Notes: generated by a model not told the origin, from the sequence alone. A stretch of 64,000 nt of DNA from Saprospiraceae bacterium (GCA_020627705.1 JAHDGJ010000014.1:1-64000); one strand, 5' to 3'; numbered from the stretch's first letter, positions 27,410-34,475 are shown. Numbers and translations: made by a program.

Positions 27410-28535
27410 AGGGTCTAATTTTCAAACCATCACAAGGATAACAAACAAATCCTTGGGCTTCATGTTTAAAAGCCTTAAAGTATTTTGGTAAAATTTGCCT
27501 TAAAACGGTTTGGGATTGATTTTTATTAACAAGGGCGAGCACAGATCCTCCAAATCCCCCACCGATCATCCGAGCCCCATAAACATTGGGCGTTTGAATG
27601 AGAGACGCCACTAAAAAGTCAATTTCTGGTGTACTCACTTCATAGTTTTCAGACAAGCTTTTATGGCACTGTGTAAGCAGTTTTCCGAGTTTTTTGGGCT
27701 CGTTCTTTGCCAATGCTCCCAAAGCGTGTTGTACTCTTTTTTGTTCTTCTATAAAATGTTTTATTCTGAGGGATAGTCTTTTTTGTTCCTCTTCGAAATA
27801 TTGAAGATGTGCTGCTGTTAAATCAGTGTAGCCTATGTCTGTCGAAGTTTTTTCTTTTATCAACTGTAATCCATCATCACAATCTTTTCTCCTGTCGTTA
27901 TACTCGCTTCCGCTTAATTCATGATTTACCATGCTGTTAATCAGAAGCCACTCTGAATTTTGAAGTTCGTGTAAATGAGCCTGAACGGTTTTGGTTAAAC
28001 AATCAATTTCTAAAAAGTGCCCTTTTTGACCATATAAAATTGCTGTTTGGTCCATGATACCACCTAGTGTACCACTTGCATGTTCGGCTTTACTTGAGAG
28101 CTTTACGATTTGATTTTTGGTCAAGCCCAAAGAGTTTAAATGATTTAGACCAGCAAGTAATCCACAAGTAAGTGCCGTGCTGCTTGATAGGCCCTGGCCT
28201 ATGGGCAAATCTCCACAAATGGAAAGATTAAATGGGGGTACGCAATGTCCCTCTTTTTGTAATTCGTGCAACGCCTGAACAATATATCTGCCCCAATGAT
28301 TGGAGGCGGGTTCTTTAGCTAATTCAAATTTTTCTTGATGAAAATGAGAATATGCGTGACTTGAATCCTTCGAAAGACTAAATATTAGTTGTGTTTTTTT
28401 GTGAATGGCAAACGGCAAAACAGTCCCTCCGTTGTAATCTGTGTGTTCGCCTAGGATGTTTACCCTACCTGGGGAATCTACAATTAGTAGAGGTTTTTCG
28501 AAGTTGGCTTGGTGAAAATTTAGTTCATTTTTCAA
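27390..28535 (-). CDS. galK: Galactokinase
   Basis: The product has 381 residues. It phosphorylates galactose to galactose-1-phosphate, the first step of the Leloir pathway. The galactokinase signature SPGRVNILGEHTDYNGG is near the N-terminus. GHMP motif 2 (PIGQGLSSSTAL) binds the ATP phosphates, GIMDQ is typical of the family, and motif 3 is MIGGGFGGSVLAL. No galT, galE or galM is adjacent. The gene is divergent from tRNA-Cys (80 bp between them) and overlaps the downstream S37 peptidase gene by 20 bp. Confidence 0.93.
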   Translation of the reverse strand: MKNELNFHQANFEKPLLIVDSPGRVNILGEHTDYNGGTVLPFAIHKKTQLIFSLSKDSSHAYSHFHQEKFELAKEPASNHWGRYIVQALHELQKEGHCVPPFNLSICGDLPIGQGLSSSTALTCGLLAGLNHLNSLGLTKNQIVKLSSKAEHASGTLGGIMDQTAILYGQKGHFLEIDCLTKTVQAHLHELQNSEWLLINSMVNHELSGSEYNDRRKDCDDGLQLIKEKTSTDIGYTDLTAAHLQYFEEEQKRLSLRIKHFIEEQKRVQHALGALAKNEPKKLGKLLTQCHKSLSENYEVSTPEIDFLVASLIQTPNVYGARMIGGGFGGSVLALVNKNQSQTVLRQILPKYFKAFKHEAQGFVCYPCDGLKIRPYEKDSF

Positions 28536-28596
28536 AATACTCGTATAGAGACATTAAAAATGCTAAAATACCATGGTGTAGCCTTAAATTATACTT

Positions 28597-28604
28597 TATA
28601 TTTG
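28597..28604 (+). promoter_or_regulatory. Probable -7 box of the tRNA-Cys promoter
   Basis: TATATTTG matches the Bacteroidota -7 consensus TAnnTTTG and lies 11 bp before the first tRNA base. No convincing -33 TTTG is seen. Confidence 0.45.
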
Positions 28605-28615
28605 CGCACCGAAAA

Positions 28616-28686
28616 GGTCGCGTGGCCGAGGGGCTAGGCAGAGGTCTGCAAAACCTCGTACGGCGGTTCGAGTCCGTCCGCGACCT
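28616..28686 (+). tRNA. tRNA-Cys (anticodon GCA)
   Basis: The acceptor stem GGTCGCG/CGCGACC closes a 71-nt cloverleaf. The D arm is TGGCCGAGGGGCTAGGCA, and the anticodon loop CTGCAAA reads GCA. The T arm includes GGTTCGAGTCC, and discriminator base T is as expected for Cys. The 3' CCA is not encoded. The gene's 3' end supplies the attachment core of the integrated element that begins here. Its own downstream terminator has been displaced to 34321, and the element brings a substitute at 28693. Confidence 0.95.
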
Positions 28687-28689
28687 CAA
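28672..28689 (+). other. attL core, 18-bp direct repeat in the tRNA-Cys 3' end
   Basis: GTCCGTCCGCGACCTCAA spans the T-arm 3' side and acceptor stem of the tRNA. The same 18 bp recur exactly at 34305-34322 in the same orientation, bracketing an integrase-bearing segment. Confidence 0.88.
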
Positions 28690-28692
28690 CAG

Positions 28693-28724
28693 ACCCCTGA
28701 CTATCAAATAGTTAGGGGTTTTTT
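28693..28724 (+). terminator. Terminator at the left end of the element
   Basis: ACCCCTGACTA (28693-28703) pairs with TAGTTAGGGGT (28709-28719) with one G-T pair, followed by T6. It lies just inside attL, so the element supplies a new terminator for tRNA-Cys in place of the native one displaced to the right end. Confidence 0.8.
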
Positions 28725-28730
28725 AGTTAT

Positions 28731-28763
28731 TGAGGTGACGTCATGGGTGACGGATTTGATTAA
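28731..28763 (+). repeat. Left arm-type repeat with paired GGTGAC sites
   Basis: This 33-bp sequence matches 34178-34210 at all but four positions and in the same orientation. It contains TGACGTCA and two GGTGAC motifs at 28734 and 28746 (12 bp between starts). Its tail ATTTGATTAAAC (28754-28765) is also found inverted at 34281-34292. It probably binds the integrase N-terminal domain or an excisionase. Confidence 0.7.
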
Positions 28764-28868
28764 ACTGGGGTAAAGAACACTCTATTCAAGTGGAAATAAA
28801 TTTTTTCTTTTTTCAAAGAAATTATTGAGTCCTATTACTTAATTTACTGGTCCTTAAATAAAATTGTA

Positions 28869-29489
28869 ATGGAAAAACTACTTTGTACTTACTTTTTTTT
28901 GTTATCGAGTTTTTTAGTGTTCTCTCAAGAAAAATATTCTAATTGGGACAGCGACTACCTTTCTACAGAGAAACCTTATGAAATTCAACTTTCAAAGAAT
29001 AAGAAGGGAGTCGTAACTTTTTGGATTGATGCAGCACCTTCAGGCAGCTATACTAAAAGAGCTGGTTTCAAAATTGATAGTGGTGAAGATTTAGATAATT
29101 TCAGAACGTTTCTTATGGATTGCAAAGGGAAATATTTGGAATGGGTTCAAGTTGCAAAGTCTAACAATGTTGATAAATTGACGAAAGTAATGGACTTCAA
29201 GGTTAAAAGATTAGGTGCTTTCTGGTTGGACTATAAAGATTGGGAATTTGATTATTCAGTTTCACCTTCTGCCTCTTTTCACATATTAGATTATGATGGT
29301 GTGTTATATCATCTATTAATAGTGCGTACTGGGGAATTAACGGCATCATCTAATTCTTACAAAAAAGATGATGGAGCAATGCTAGTTTTTAGTTCAGAAA
29401 AAGAAATTGATGACTTTCTTTCGAAGATTGATTTATCGAAGGCTGAAAAATCTTTAAATTCTGCTAAAAAAGAGGATTTGTTTAAATAG
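28869..29489 (+). CDS. Hypothetical secreted protein, cargo of the element
   Basis: The product has 206 residues with a clear signal peptide (LLCTYFFLLSSFLVFSQ), so it is exported to the periplasm or beyond; there is no lipobox and no T9SS tail. I do not recognise a domain. The mature part is mixed alpha/beta with aromatic-rich strands (VVTFWIDAAPSG, FWLDYKDWEFDYS) and a short charged C-terminus. It is the only plus-strand gene in the element, placed between attL and the minus-strand operon, the usual location for accessory cargo. A role such as envelope-level exclusion of other elements would be inference only. Confidence 0.7.
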   Translation: MEKLLCTYFFLLSSFLVFSQEKYSNWDSDYLSTEKPYEIQLSKNKKGVVTFWIDAAPSGSYTKRAGFKIDSGEDLDNFRTFLMDCKGKYLEWVQVAKSNNVDKLTKVMDFKVKRLGAFWLDYKDWEFDYSVSPSASFHILDYDGVLYHLLIVRTGELTASSNSYKKDDGAMLVFSSEKEIDDFLSKIDLSKAEKSLNSAKKEDLFK

Positions 29490-29499
29490 TAGAAAAATG

Positions 29500-30123
29500 T
29501 CAACCTTTGTCAACCTTTTGCGGTATTAAATGAGTGGCTAAAATCTTTTCGATTTCAAATATTTGTTCTTGTGGGAGGTTTTCGATTTGTTCCTTTGTAA
29601 TTCTTAGGTTGTTTACTTGAATATAATTATTGGTTATAGCCTTTTTAATCGGTGTTGCAAATTTCAAGTAAAGTGCTGCTGATTTAGTGTCACCGTTTAA
29701 ACCATTTTTTAGTAAGACACTCATTAACTCATCTTTCATGATTTTAATACTTTGTAAATTTGCTAATCTGTATTGTGAAGTGTCGAAATACTTTAAATGT
29801 TTATAGATAGTTTGTCTACTTAATCCCGTCATTATTGAAAGAGCAGAAACACTAGAATTATTAAGTCCCAATAATTTAATGGTTTTAATAATAGATTTAT
29901 GGTTTCTTTGAAACAAGTCACGTTTACCTTCAATTGAAATTTGGCGACTTTCATCAATAGAAGTTTCTTCATTTGAGTATATCGACGGAGTGAAATATGA
30001 TGTATACAGACCATCAAATTTTTTACCATAGGTTTCTTGTAATTCATTAAAATTTTGTTCCATGTAATCCAATTGATCAGAATGATTCATTGACTGTATT
30101 TCTTCTAATGTTTTCAGTTCCAT
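29500..30123 (-). CDS. HTH DNA-binding protein, small-terminase-like C-terminus (putative)
   Basis: The product has 207 residues, mainly helical. A helix-turn-helix is seen at about 85-118 (SALSIMTGLSRQTIYKHLKYF). The following GDTKSAALYLKF and NNYIQVNNLRITKEQIENLP recall the layout of phage small terminase subunits and phBC6A51-type HTH proteins, which bind pac-like DNA. This likeness is from pattern memory and weak. It starts 2 bp after the stop of the putative replication initiator, so they are cotranscribed. Alternatives are a plasmid-type copy-control or transcription regulator. Confidence 0.6.
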   Translation of the reverse strand: MELKTLEEIQSMNHSDQLDYMEQNFNELQETYGKKFDGLYTSYFTPSIYSNEETSIDESRQISIEGKRDLFQRNHKSIIKTIKLLGLNNSSVSALSIMTGLSRQTIYKHLKYFDTSQYRLANLQSIKIMKDELMSVLLKNGLNGDTKSAALYLKFATPIKKAITNNYIQVNNLRITKEQIENLPQEQIFEIEKILATHLIPQKVDKG

Positions 30124-30125
30124 TT

Positions 30126-31136
30126 TTAAAGTTTATCCGTTAATTGATTAGTATTTGTTTTTTGGTCAAGTAAATAGATGTTACATTTTGACTGTATACT
30201 TTCAGGGAAAATCGTAACATTTTTGTTCTTGGTTTGTCTTTTTTGGTAGTCGGGAAAATCGTAACACATTAGTTGATCCCACTTTAATACAATTGTTGCC
30301 TTAATTGACTTTTTCAAGGTTGTTAGATTGTGACGTTTAAGGATTGAAAAGAATTTATCCTTGAAACGCTTTTTGGCCATTCTGTCTGGAAACAAATGCC
30401 AATGAATAGGGTTAACTGCCTTAATAAATATTTGCCTTTCTATAGGGTCTTTAAAATCAATCTTGGTGATGTCATCTAAAATCATAAACTTGTCAAAGCC
30501 GTTAATCAAATCTTGTTTAAGTAATTCCAACTTTGATTTGTCTTTCAAATCTTCTAAAAATTGAATACCGAATTTTTTCAAGTATGCAGACTTTACAACT
30601 TTCATTTCTATTCTCAATAGCCACGTATCTAGATTATATTGTTTTCCCTTGTAATAAATCTTGATAAACGTTTGCGAAGTTTTCCATTGTTTGAATTTCC
30701 CTTTGCCGTCAAAACTCTTTACGGTATCATTTTTATTGTCATTCCATAAAATGATATGACTATCAATTAAAGTGTTTGGGCTGATTGGAACTTTAACATT
30801 TACTCCGTATTCTAAGTTTTCAATTTTGGTTTTTGAAGCATCAAGACCAAACTTAGATTCTAGATGTGTAATTGTTTCTAATAGCTTAATGTAATTATAG
30901 TCATCCCAGTTTTGATGACCTTGTCTTGTAACTCGATTATAAAACACATGAAGTGAACCTTGCATTCTTATACTCTTTTCATTAATTCTAAACTTTATAT
31001 TCTCATTACTTCCATCATATCTTTTATATACTTCACCTGTTGAAATGTTAGTGTGTTCAATGAACTGTAGATTAGAATTGTTTTTTAATTTTTCAGAATC
31101 TAAATAGGATATATTTAATTTGACAAAGTCTATCAC
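30126..31136 (-). CDS. Putative replication initiation protein (phage/plasmid gene II/X-like)
   Basis: The product has 336 residues. The opening MIDFVKLNIS, the ENLEYGVNVKVP segment (106-117) and LLRIEMKVVKSAYLKKFG (173-190) resemble the gene II/X family of filamentous-phage and plasmid rolling-circle initiators. HWH (245-247), followed by Y292 and Y297, could be a HUH/Tyr active site, although its position is unusual. The start must be GTG: an in-frame TAG lies two codons upstream. An 18-bp sequence shared with the integrase promoter region and a strong hairpin (31180-31214) lie just upstream. The next gene follows after 2 bp. If correct, the excised circle can replicate. Confidence 0.5.
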   Translation of the reverse strand: MIDFVKLNISYLDSEKLKNNSNLQFIEHTNISTGEVYKRYDGSNENIKFRINEKSIRMQGSLHVFYNRVTRQGHQNWDDYNYIKLLETITHLESKFGLDASKTKIENLEYGVNVKVPISPNTLIDSHIILWNDNKNDTVKSFDGKGKFKQWKTSQTFIKIYYKGKQYNLDTWLLRIEMKVVKSAYLKKFGIQFLEDLKDKSKLELLKQDLINGFDKFMILDDITKIDFKDPIERQIFIKAVNPIHWHLFPDRMAKKRFKDKFFSILKRHNLTTLKKSIKATIVLKWDQLMCYDFPDYQKRQTKNKNVTIFPESIQSKCNIYLLDQKTNTNQLTDKL

Positions 31137-31158
31137 TTTCTACTTATATTCGCATTAC

Positions 31159-31176
31159 GCATTTATTGAACTGAAT
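31159..31176 (-). repeat. 18-bp repeat upstream of the initiator gene (copy 1)
   Basis: GCATTTATTGAACTGAAT on the plus strand is identical to 34146-34163. On the coding (minus) strand both copies lie directly upstream of an operon's first gene: 22 bp before the initiator's GTG and 3 bp before the integrase ATG. It may be a shared operator or promoter part. Confidence 0.6.
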
Positions 31177-31179
31177 GTT

Positions 31180-31214
31180 AATAGGTCTGGACGGGTTTTT
31201 CTTCCAGACCTATT
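31180..31214. repeat. Perfect 12-bp stem hairpin upstream of the initiator gene
   Basis: AATAGGTCTGGA (31180-31191) and TCCAGACCTATT (31203-31214) flank an 11-nt loop CGGGTTTTTCT. On the plus strand a T-rich run follows, but no plus-strand gene precedes it. It sits between the 149-aa gene and the initiator gene. It may terminate minus-strand transcription or be a replication (double-strand) origin. Confidence 0.6.
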
Positions 31215-31659
31215 TTTGTTTTATAAAATCAATGAATTTTTTTCTTGTCGAGCTAATCAATAAATCATTGATTACTTTTTTTCTCTGATTGGGAAACACT
31301 TTATACTTTTCCACATAATGGACCAATAGCCATAAACCACATTTAGAAAATTCAAACAAGACAAAGGATTTTATTTTAAAGCCTCTTTTGATTTCGTAAT
31401 TATCACCACAAAAGACATAGGGGTTTTCGGTAGGTATTAAACCATTATGAAATAGTTTAACATAATTACCCTTTTTGTTTTTTCTGGACTTCTTTGAATG
31501 AATGATTTCTTTGATACCAAAATCTTTGTAAGATTGTCTTTGAGCTGGTGCAGTTTTAATTTTCTTTGTAAGTGGTAGAAAACCGACTTTAGACGTTCTA
31601 TAAAGATCAAAGTATTTGTCTTCATCGTTGAACTTGAATAGCTGATAAATGACATTCAT
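31210..31659 (-). CDS. Hypothetical protein in the element
   Basis: The product has 149 residues, very basic and aromatic-rich, with no signal peptide or membrane segment. I recognise no family. Visible features are a lysine-rich stretch IHSKKSRKNKKGNYVKLF and a C-terminal basic helix. It starts 2 bp downstream of the Xis-like HTH gene, so it is probably cotranscribed with it. Its stop codon lies in the hairpin that precedes the initiator gene. A nucleic-acid-binding role is plausible from charge alone. Confidence 0.6.
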   Translation of the reverse strand: MNVIYQLFKFNDEDKYFDLYRTSKVGFLPLTKKIKTAPAQRQSYKDFGIKEIIHSKKSRKNKKGNYVKLFHNGLIPTENPYVFCGDNYEIKRGFKIKSFVLFEFSKCGLWLLVHYVEKYKVFPNQRKKVINDLLISSTRKKFIDFIKQK

Positions 31660-31661
31660 GG

Positions 31662-31943
31662 CTAAGAAATTTTAGTTTCCATTTTTGTCATTACACTAAG
31701 AACCTGGTCCTTTCGGTATCGTTTGACCTTACCAATTCTGTGCGGTTCTGTAATTCCTTTGCGGTCGTATTTCCATAGAGTGACATCGCTGATTTTAAGA
31801 AGTTGTTTTACTTCTTTTGAATTGAGCCATTCTTTAGAATCTAGATCATTCTTTCTTTCTGATATGAGTTCTTCTTTGACTATCTCACGAACATTGGTAA
31901 GAAGATCATTTAATGAGATAGGAGATAATAGTACGTCTTGCAT
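31662..31943 (-). CDS. HTH protein, excisionase/MerR-like DNA-binding domain
   Basis: The product has 93 residues. After an N-terminal helical part, residues 43-90 contain a winged-helix excisionase-type domain: WLNSKEVKQLLKISDVTLWKYDRKG followed by RIGKVKRYRKDQV, cited by its cores KQLLKISDVTLWKYDRKG and KVKRYRKDQV. This is the HTH_17 type seen in element excisionases and AlpA-like activators. A tandem pair of GGTGAC sites (31994-32011) lies about 50 bp upstream, and the same pair occurs at both ends of the element. This protein is therefore a good candidate to bind them, controlling its own expression and directing excision. Confidence 0.75.
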   Translation of the reverse strand: MQDVLLSPISLNDLLTNVREIVKEELISERKNDLDSKEWLNSKEVKQLLKISDVTLWKYDRKGITEPHRIGKVKRYRKDQVLSVMTKMETKIS

Positions 31944-31993
31944 ATCGCATATTGTTTGTTACGATAGCAAAGTTGAATTATGATTAAGGTCAA

Positions 31994-32016
31994 GGTGACC
32001 CTTAGGGTGACCCTTA
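31994..32016. promoter_or_regulatory. Tandem operator-like repeat, two GGTGACCCTTA units
   Basis: GGTGACCCTTA occurs at 31994-32004 and again at 32006-32016, giving GGTGAC starts exactly 12 bp apart. The same spacing is found at 28734/28746 and 34181/34193. It lies between the HTH gene and the 241-aa gene, in the likely promoter region of the HTH gene. Confidence 0.65.
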
Positions 32017-32025
32017 AATCATTAA

Positions 32026-32751
32026 TTATTTATTAAACTTTTCAATTATTTTATCTAAATCCAAAAGTACAGTTTCATGATTCTGCATAACGAGAGTATT
32101 TTTAATGGCATCTTTGACGGCAATGATTTGATTGAGATATTGACTAATTTGACTTTGTGTCAATTTATCATTAAACAATTTTGTGACTTTTTTATATTTT
32201 TTTCTAGTTTCAACATAATCCTTTTGACCTATCAAGGAGCTAATTAGTTGAAATTCTTCCTTCGTGTTTGGTAAGTCTAATTTTATAATTTGGTTTCGTC
32301 GAAGTAATTCGAAAGTCAAGAGGCGTTCGAAGTATGTATGATTTTTAGAGGGAATCTGATGTGATGGTTTTAAGATTTGAATTTGAGAATGAAATTCTTG
32401 TTCAAAGAATTTAAAGAGTGAAGTAAGGCGAACGTATGTCTTGTTTTCGAAAAGATTGTCGTTATTACTGTAAAATTTAAGTGACATTTTTTTTAGAGAA
32501 TCTTTTACGCTGTAAATGAATTTCTCTAGTGTTATTTTTTTTTGTTCTATTGATTCTAACTCTTTTGTAAGTTGTTTAGAAAAATTGTTTTTGATAATGC
32601 GATTTGGTTGACCGTTGAAAGTAGTATCTAAAAAAGATTCGCAGTGATCTTGTGCGTTTTCCAATTGATAATCACTATCTGTTAATTTATTGAAAGCTAT
32701 ATCAATTGCTATTAAATAGTGTGATGAGGTTTCCAGTTTGAACGATTTCAT
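32026..32751 (-). CDS. Unknown helical protein coupled to the integrase
   Basis: The product has 241 residues, predicted mostly alpha-helical with charged heptad-like stretches (QLTKELESIEQKKITLEKF, KKYKKVTKLFNDKLTQSQ), and no membrane segment. I recognise no family. Its ATG overlaps the integrase stop in an ATGA arrangement, so the two proteins are made in a coupled way and may act together in recombination. Similar uncharacterised helical proteins behind integrase genes occur in other Bacteroidota elements, but I cannot name a match. Confidence 0.65.
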   Translation of the reverse strand: MKSFKLETSSHYLIAIDIAFNKLTDSDYQLENAQDHCESFLDTTFNGQPNRIIKNNFSKQLTKELESIEQKKITLEKFIYSVKDSLKKMSLKFYSNNDNLFENKTYVRLTSLFKFFEQEFHSQIQILKPSHQIPSKNHTYFERLLTFELLRRNQIIKLDLPNTKEEFQLISSLIGQKDYVETRKKYKKVTKLFNDKLTQSQISQYLNQIIAVKDAIKNTLVMQNHETVLLDLDKIIEKFNK

Positions 32752-34142
32752 TTCACCGCCTTTAAAGGATTACCAATAAAGAAGTCAGACTTTGCTAAAC
32801 GTACCGCCGTTTCTTTTGCCCCTACTTTGATATACCTAAGTAGATTTCGTTCAGTCGTATGTTGAGTAATCTTCATGATGTCAATTGGTTTCATTCCTGA
32901 ATTGTACATCAAGGTCGCTCCCGATCTTCTAGCGGTATGTGTTTTTACTAAATCGTGTTTGGGTTTCTTCGTTACTACCTCTAAGCCGCCTTTGATCTTT
33001 TTGACACTTATGAGTTCTTTGATCTTTGCCAATTTGCAAACTTCCTTGATGTTTTCATTTACCTTTTGTTCGTATGTCTTAGGAAGGTTGTAATCGTATT
33101 TAGAAAGTATTTCTTCAAGTTCTGGTCTAATAGGAATAAAGACCTCTTTTTTAGTTTTACGCGCTGTGATTTGAATACATCGAACCCCGTCAATATCAAC
33201 TATATGATTTTCTTTTATTCTCGAATAATCGGAGTACCTAAGAGCAGTATAACAACCGCAAAGAAACACGTCCCTTGCAAGATCATATTTTGGTTTCTTT
33301 GACAAATCAAGTTTTCTAATTGATTCTATTTCATCGTGGTTTAAGTAAATTTCTTTAACCTCCGATTTTAAGGTTTTGAATTTCTTTCTTTGGTATTCTG
33401 TGTTTTTATGTAACCCTTCATCAAATGCGGCATTCATAATGACTTTTAGCGACTTGATGTGTCGACCGATTGTATTAGGGGTGTAGTTCTTTTTATTGAA
33501 GTATTGGACATACTTTGTGTGTGTATCTATGGTTATGTCCTCAAAGTCTAGTTTTTTTCTTGTTGACTTTTGGAATAGGTCGAATTGCGTTTTCCATTCG
33601 TCATAGGATTTTATAGTACTATGGGCATATCGAATTGATTCGTTTCTTGAATTGGTGTAAGTGCGAACGCCTGACTTTAATTCTTTTATGAATTGTTCAA
33701 TGTACTGATTGAGATTTAATTTATCCTTTTCCTTTTTCTGGATTCTGTCAATGTCAAAAGTTTTGTAAAGGCGTTCTTTTAAATTCGCCTTATTGTACTT
33801 TTCACCATTTAAAGACAATTCATTGAAATATTGATAAGTAGTGATTACAATATTCTCAATACGGGTATTGAGATTTAGAAGATCATTACTAAGATTAGAA
33901 TTGATCTTGGACCATTTGGAAATTAAATACTTGTTATGATCTCTTTGTTTCTTGTTTGGATAATCTTTGACCTTTGCGGAAATAGGTCGCATTCTATCCT
34001 TATCCCACAATTGGGGAATTATGCGTTTGTCCTTTCCAAGTGAATAGACAAACCTTTCATTTTTTAAATCGAAGTAAAATTTTATTGACGTTAGGGAATC
34101 ACTTTTAGCATTCCTTAGAACGAATTTAGGACTAATAGACAT
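32748..34142 (-). CDS. Tyrosine recombinase (integrase) of the element
   Basis: The product has 464 residues. An N-terminal arm-binding and SAM-like core-binding region (about 1-250) precedes the catalytic domain. Catalytic residues visible are R302 in ALRYSDYSRI, H402 and R405 in HTARRSGATLMYNSG, H428 in ITQHTTERN and Y437 in LLRYIKV. The length and arm domain fit Bacteroidota phage/ICE-type integrases acting on tRNA genes. It would recombine attP with the tRNA-Cys 3' end. The gene is the most attR-proximal one. An 18-bp repeat shared with the initiator gene lies 3 bp before its start codon. Confidence 0.93.
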   Translation of the reverse strand: MSISPKFVLRNAKSDSLTSIKFYFDLKNERFVYSLGKDKRIIPQLWDKDRMRPISAKVKDYPNKKQRDHNKYLISKWSKINSNLSNDLLNLNTRIENIVITTYQYFNELSLNGEKYNKANLKERLYKTFDIDRIQKKEKDKLNLNQYIEQFIKELKSGVRTYTNSRNESIRYAHSTIKSYDEWKTQFDLFQKSTRKKLDFEDITIDTHTKYVQYFNKKNYTPNTIGRHIKSLKVIMNAAFDEGLHKNTEYQRKKFKTLKSEVKEIYLNHDEIESIRKLDLSKKPKYDLARDVFLCGCYTALRYSDYSRIKENHIVDIDGVRCIQITARKTKKEVFIPIRPELEEILSKYDYNLPKTYEQKVNENIKEVCKLAKIKELISVKKIKGGLEVVTKKPKHDLVKTHTARRSGATLMYNSGMKPIDIMKITQHTTERNLLRYIKVGAKETAVRLAKSDFFIGNPLKAVK

Positions 34143-34145
34143 AAG

Positions 34146-34163
34146 GCATTTATTGAACTGAAT
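34146..34163 (-). repeat. 18-bp repeat upstream of the integrase gene (copy 2)
   Basis: Identical to 31159-31176. See that copy; its proximity to the integrase ATG suggests a shared control site rather than coding sequence. Confidence 0.6.
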
Positions 34164-34177
34164 ACTAAGATACGAAA

Positions 34178-34210
34178 TGAGGTGACGTCAGAGGTGACGG
34201 ATTTAGTTAA
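34178..34210 (+). repeat. Right arm-type repeat with paired GGTGAC sites
   Basis: A direct copy of 28731-28763 with four differences, containing TGACGTCA and GGTGAC at 34181 and 34193. It lies between the integrase start and attR. An inverted copy of the left end's ATTTGATTAAAC follows at 34281-34292. Confidence 0.7.
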
Positions 34211-34304
34211 TAATAGTTAATAACGATTAATTCACATTTTACATAAATGGTTGATTATCAGTGAATTTGTATTTCAGATAGTTTAATCAAATTCATTCTT
34301 TGAC

Positions 34305-34322
34305 GTCCGTCCGCGACCTCAA
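34305..34322 (+). other. attR core, 18-bp direct repeat
   Basis: GTCCGTCCGCGACCTCAA, identical to 28672-28689. Beyond it lies what appears to be the tRNA gene's original downstream terminator. Confidence 0.88.
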
Positions 34323-34353
34323 AGGGCAGCAATTATATTGCTGCCCTTTTTTT
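34321..34353 (+). terminator. Displaced tRNA-Cys terminator, copy 1
   Basis: AAAGGGCAGCAA and TTGCTGCCCTTT pair perfectly around TTATA, followed by a T run. It directly abuts attR. Confidence 0.85.
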
Positions 34354-34475
34354 GTTTTGGCCGAACTCGAACTGCTCTGCTCCCTGTGGTACGGGGCCCA
34401 CAGTTCACTTCCTTCAAAAGCATAACATGCTTTTGATTTATCGTTGATAAATCGGTCGTTCATGTCCGCGACCTC

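Larger units (their letters stand above)
28672..34322. mobile_element. 5.6-kb integrated element in tRNA-Cys (integrase, Xis-like HTH, putative rolling-circle initiator, secreted cargo)
   Basis: The element is bounded by 18-bp direct repeats derived from the tRNA-Cys 3' end. All genes but the leftmost are on the minus strand. From the right end they are: tyrosine integrase, unknown 241-aa protein, HTH/Xis-like protein, unknown 149-aa protein, putative replication initiator and HTH protein. On the plus strand near attL is one secreted cargo protein. Composition is visibly more AT-rich than the flanks. Internal features include paired GGTGAC sites at both ends and in front of the Xis-like gene, an 18-bp repeat before the integrase and initiator genes, and a strong hairpin. 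No relaxase, type IV secretion, capsid, portal or Zot-like gene is seen, so it likely depends on a helper for transfer. Confidence 0.88.
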
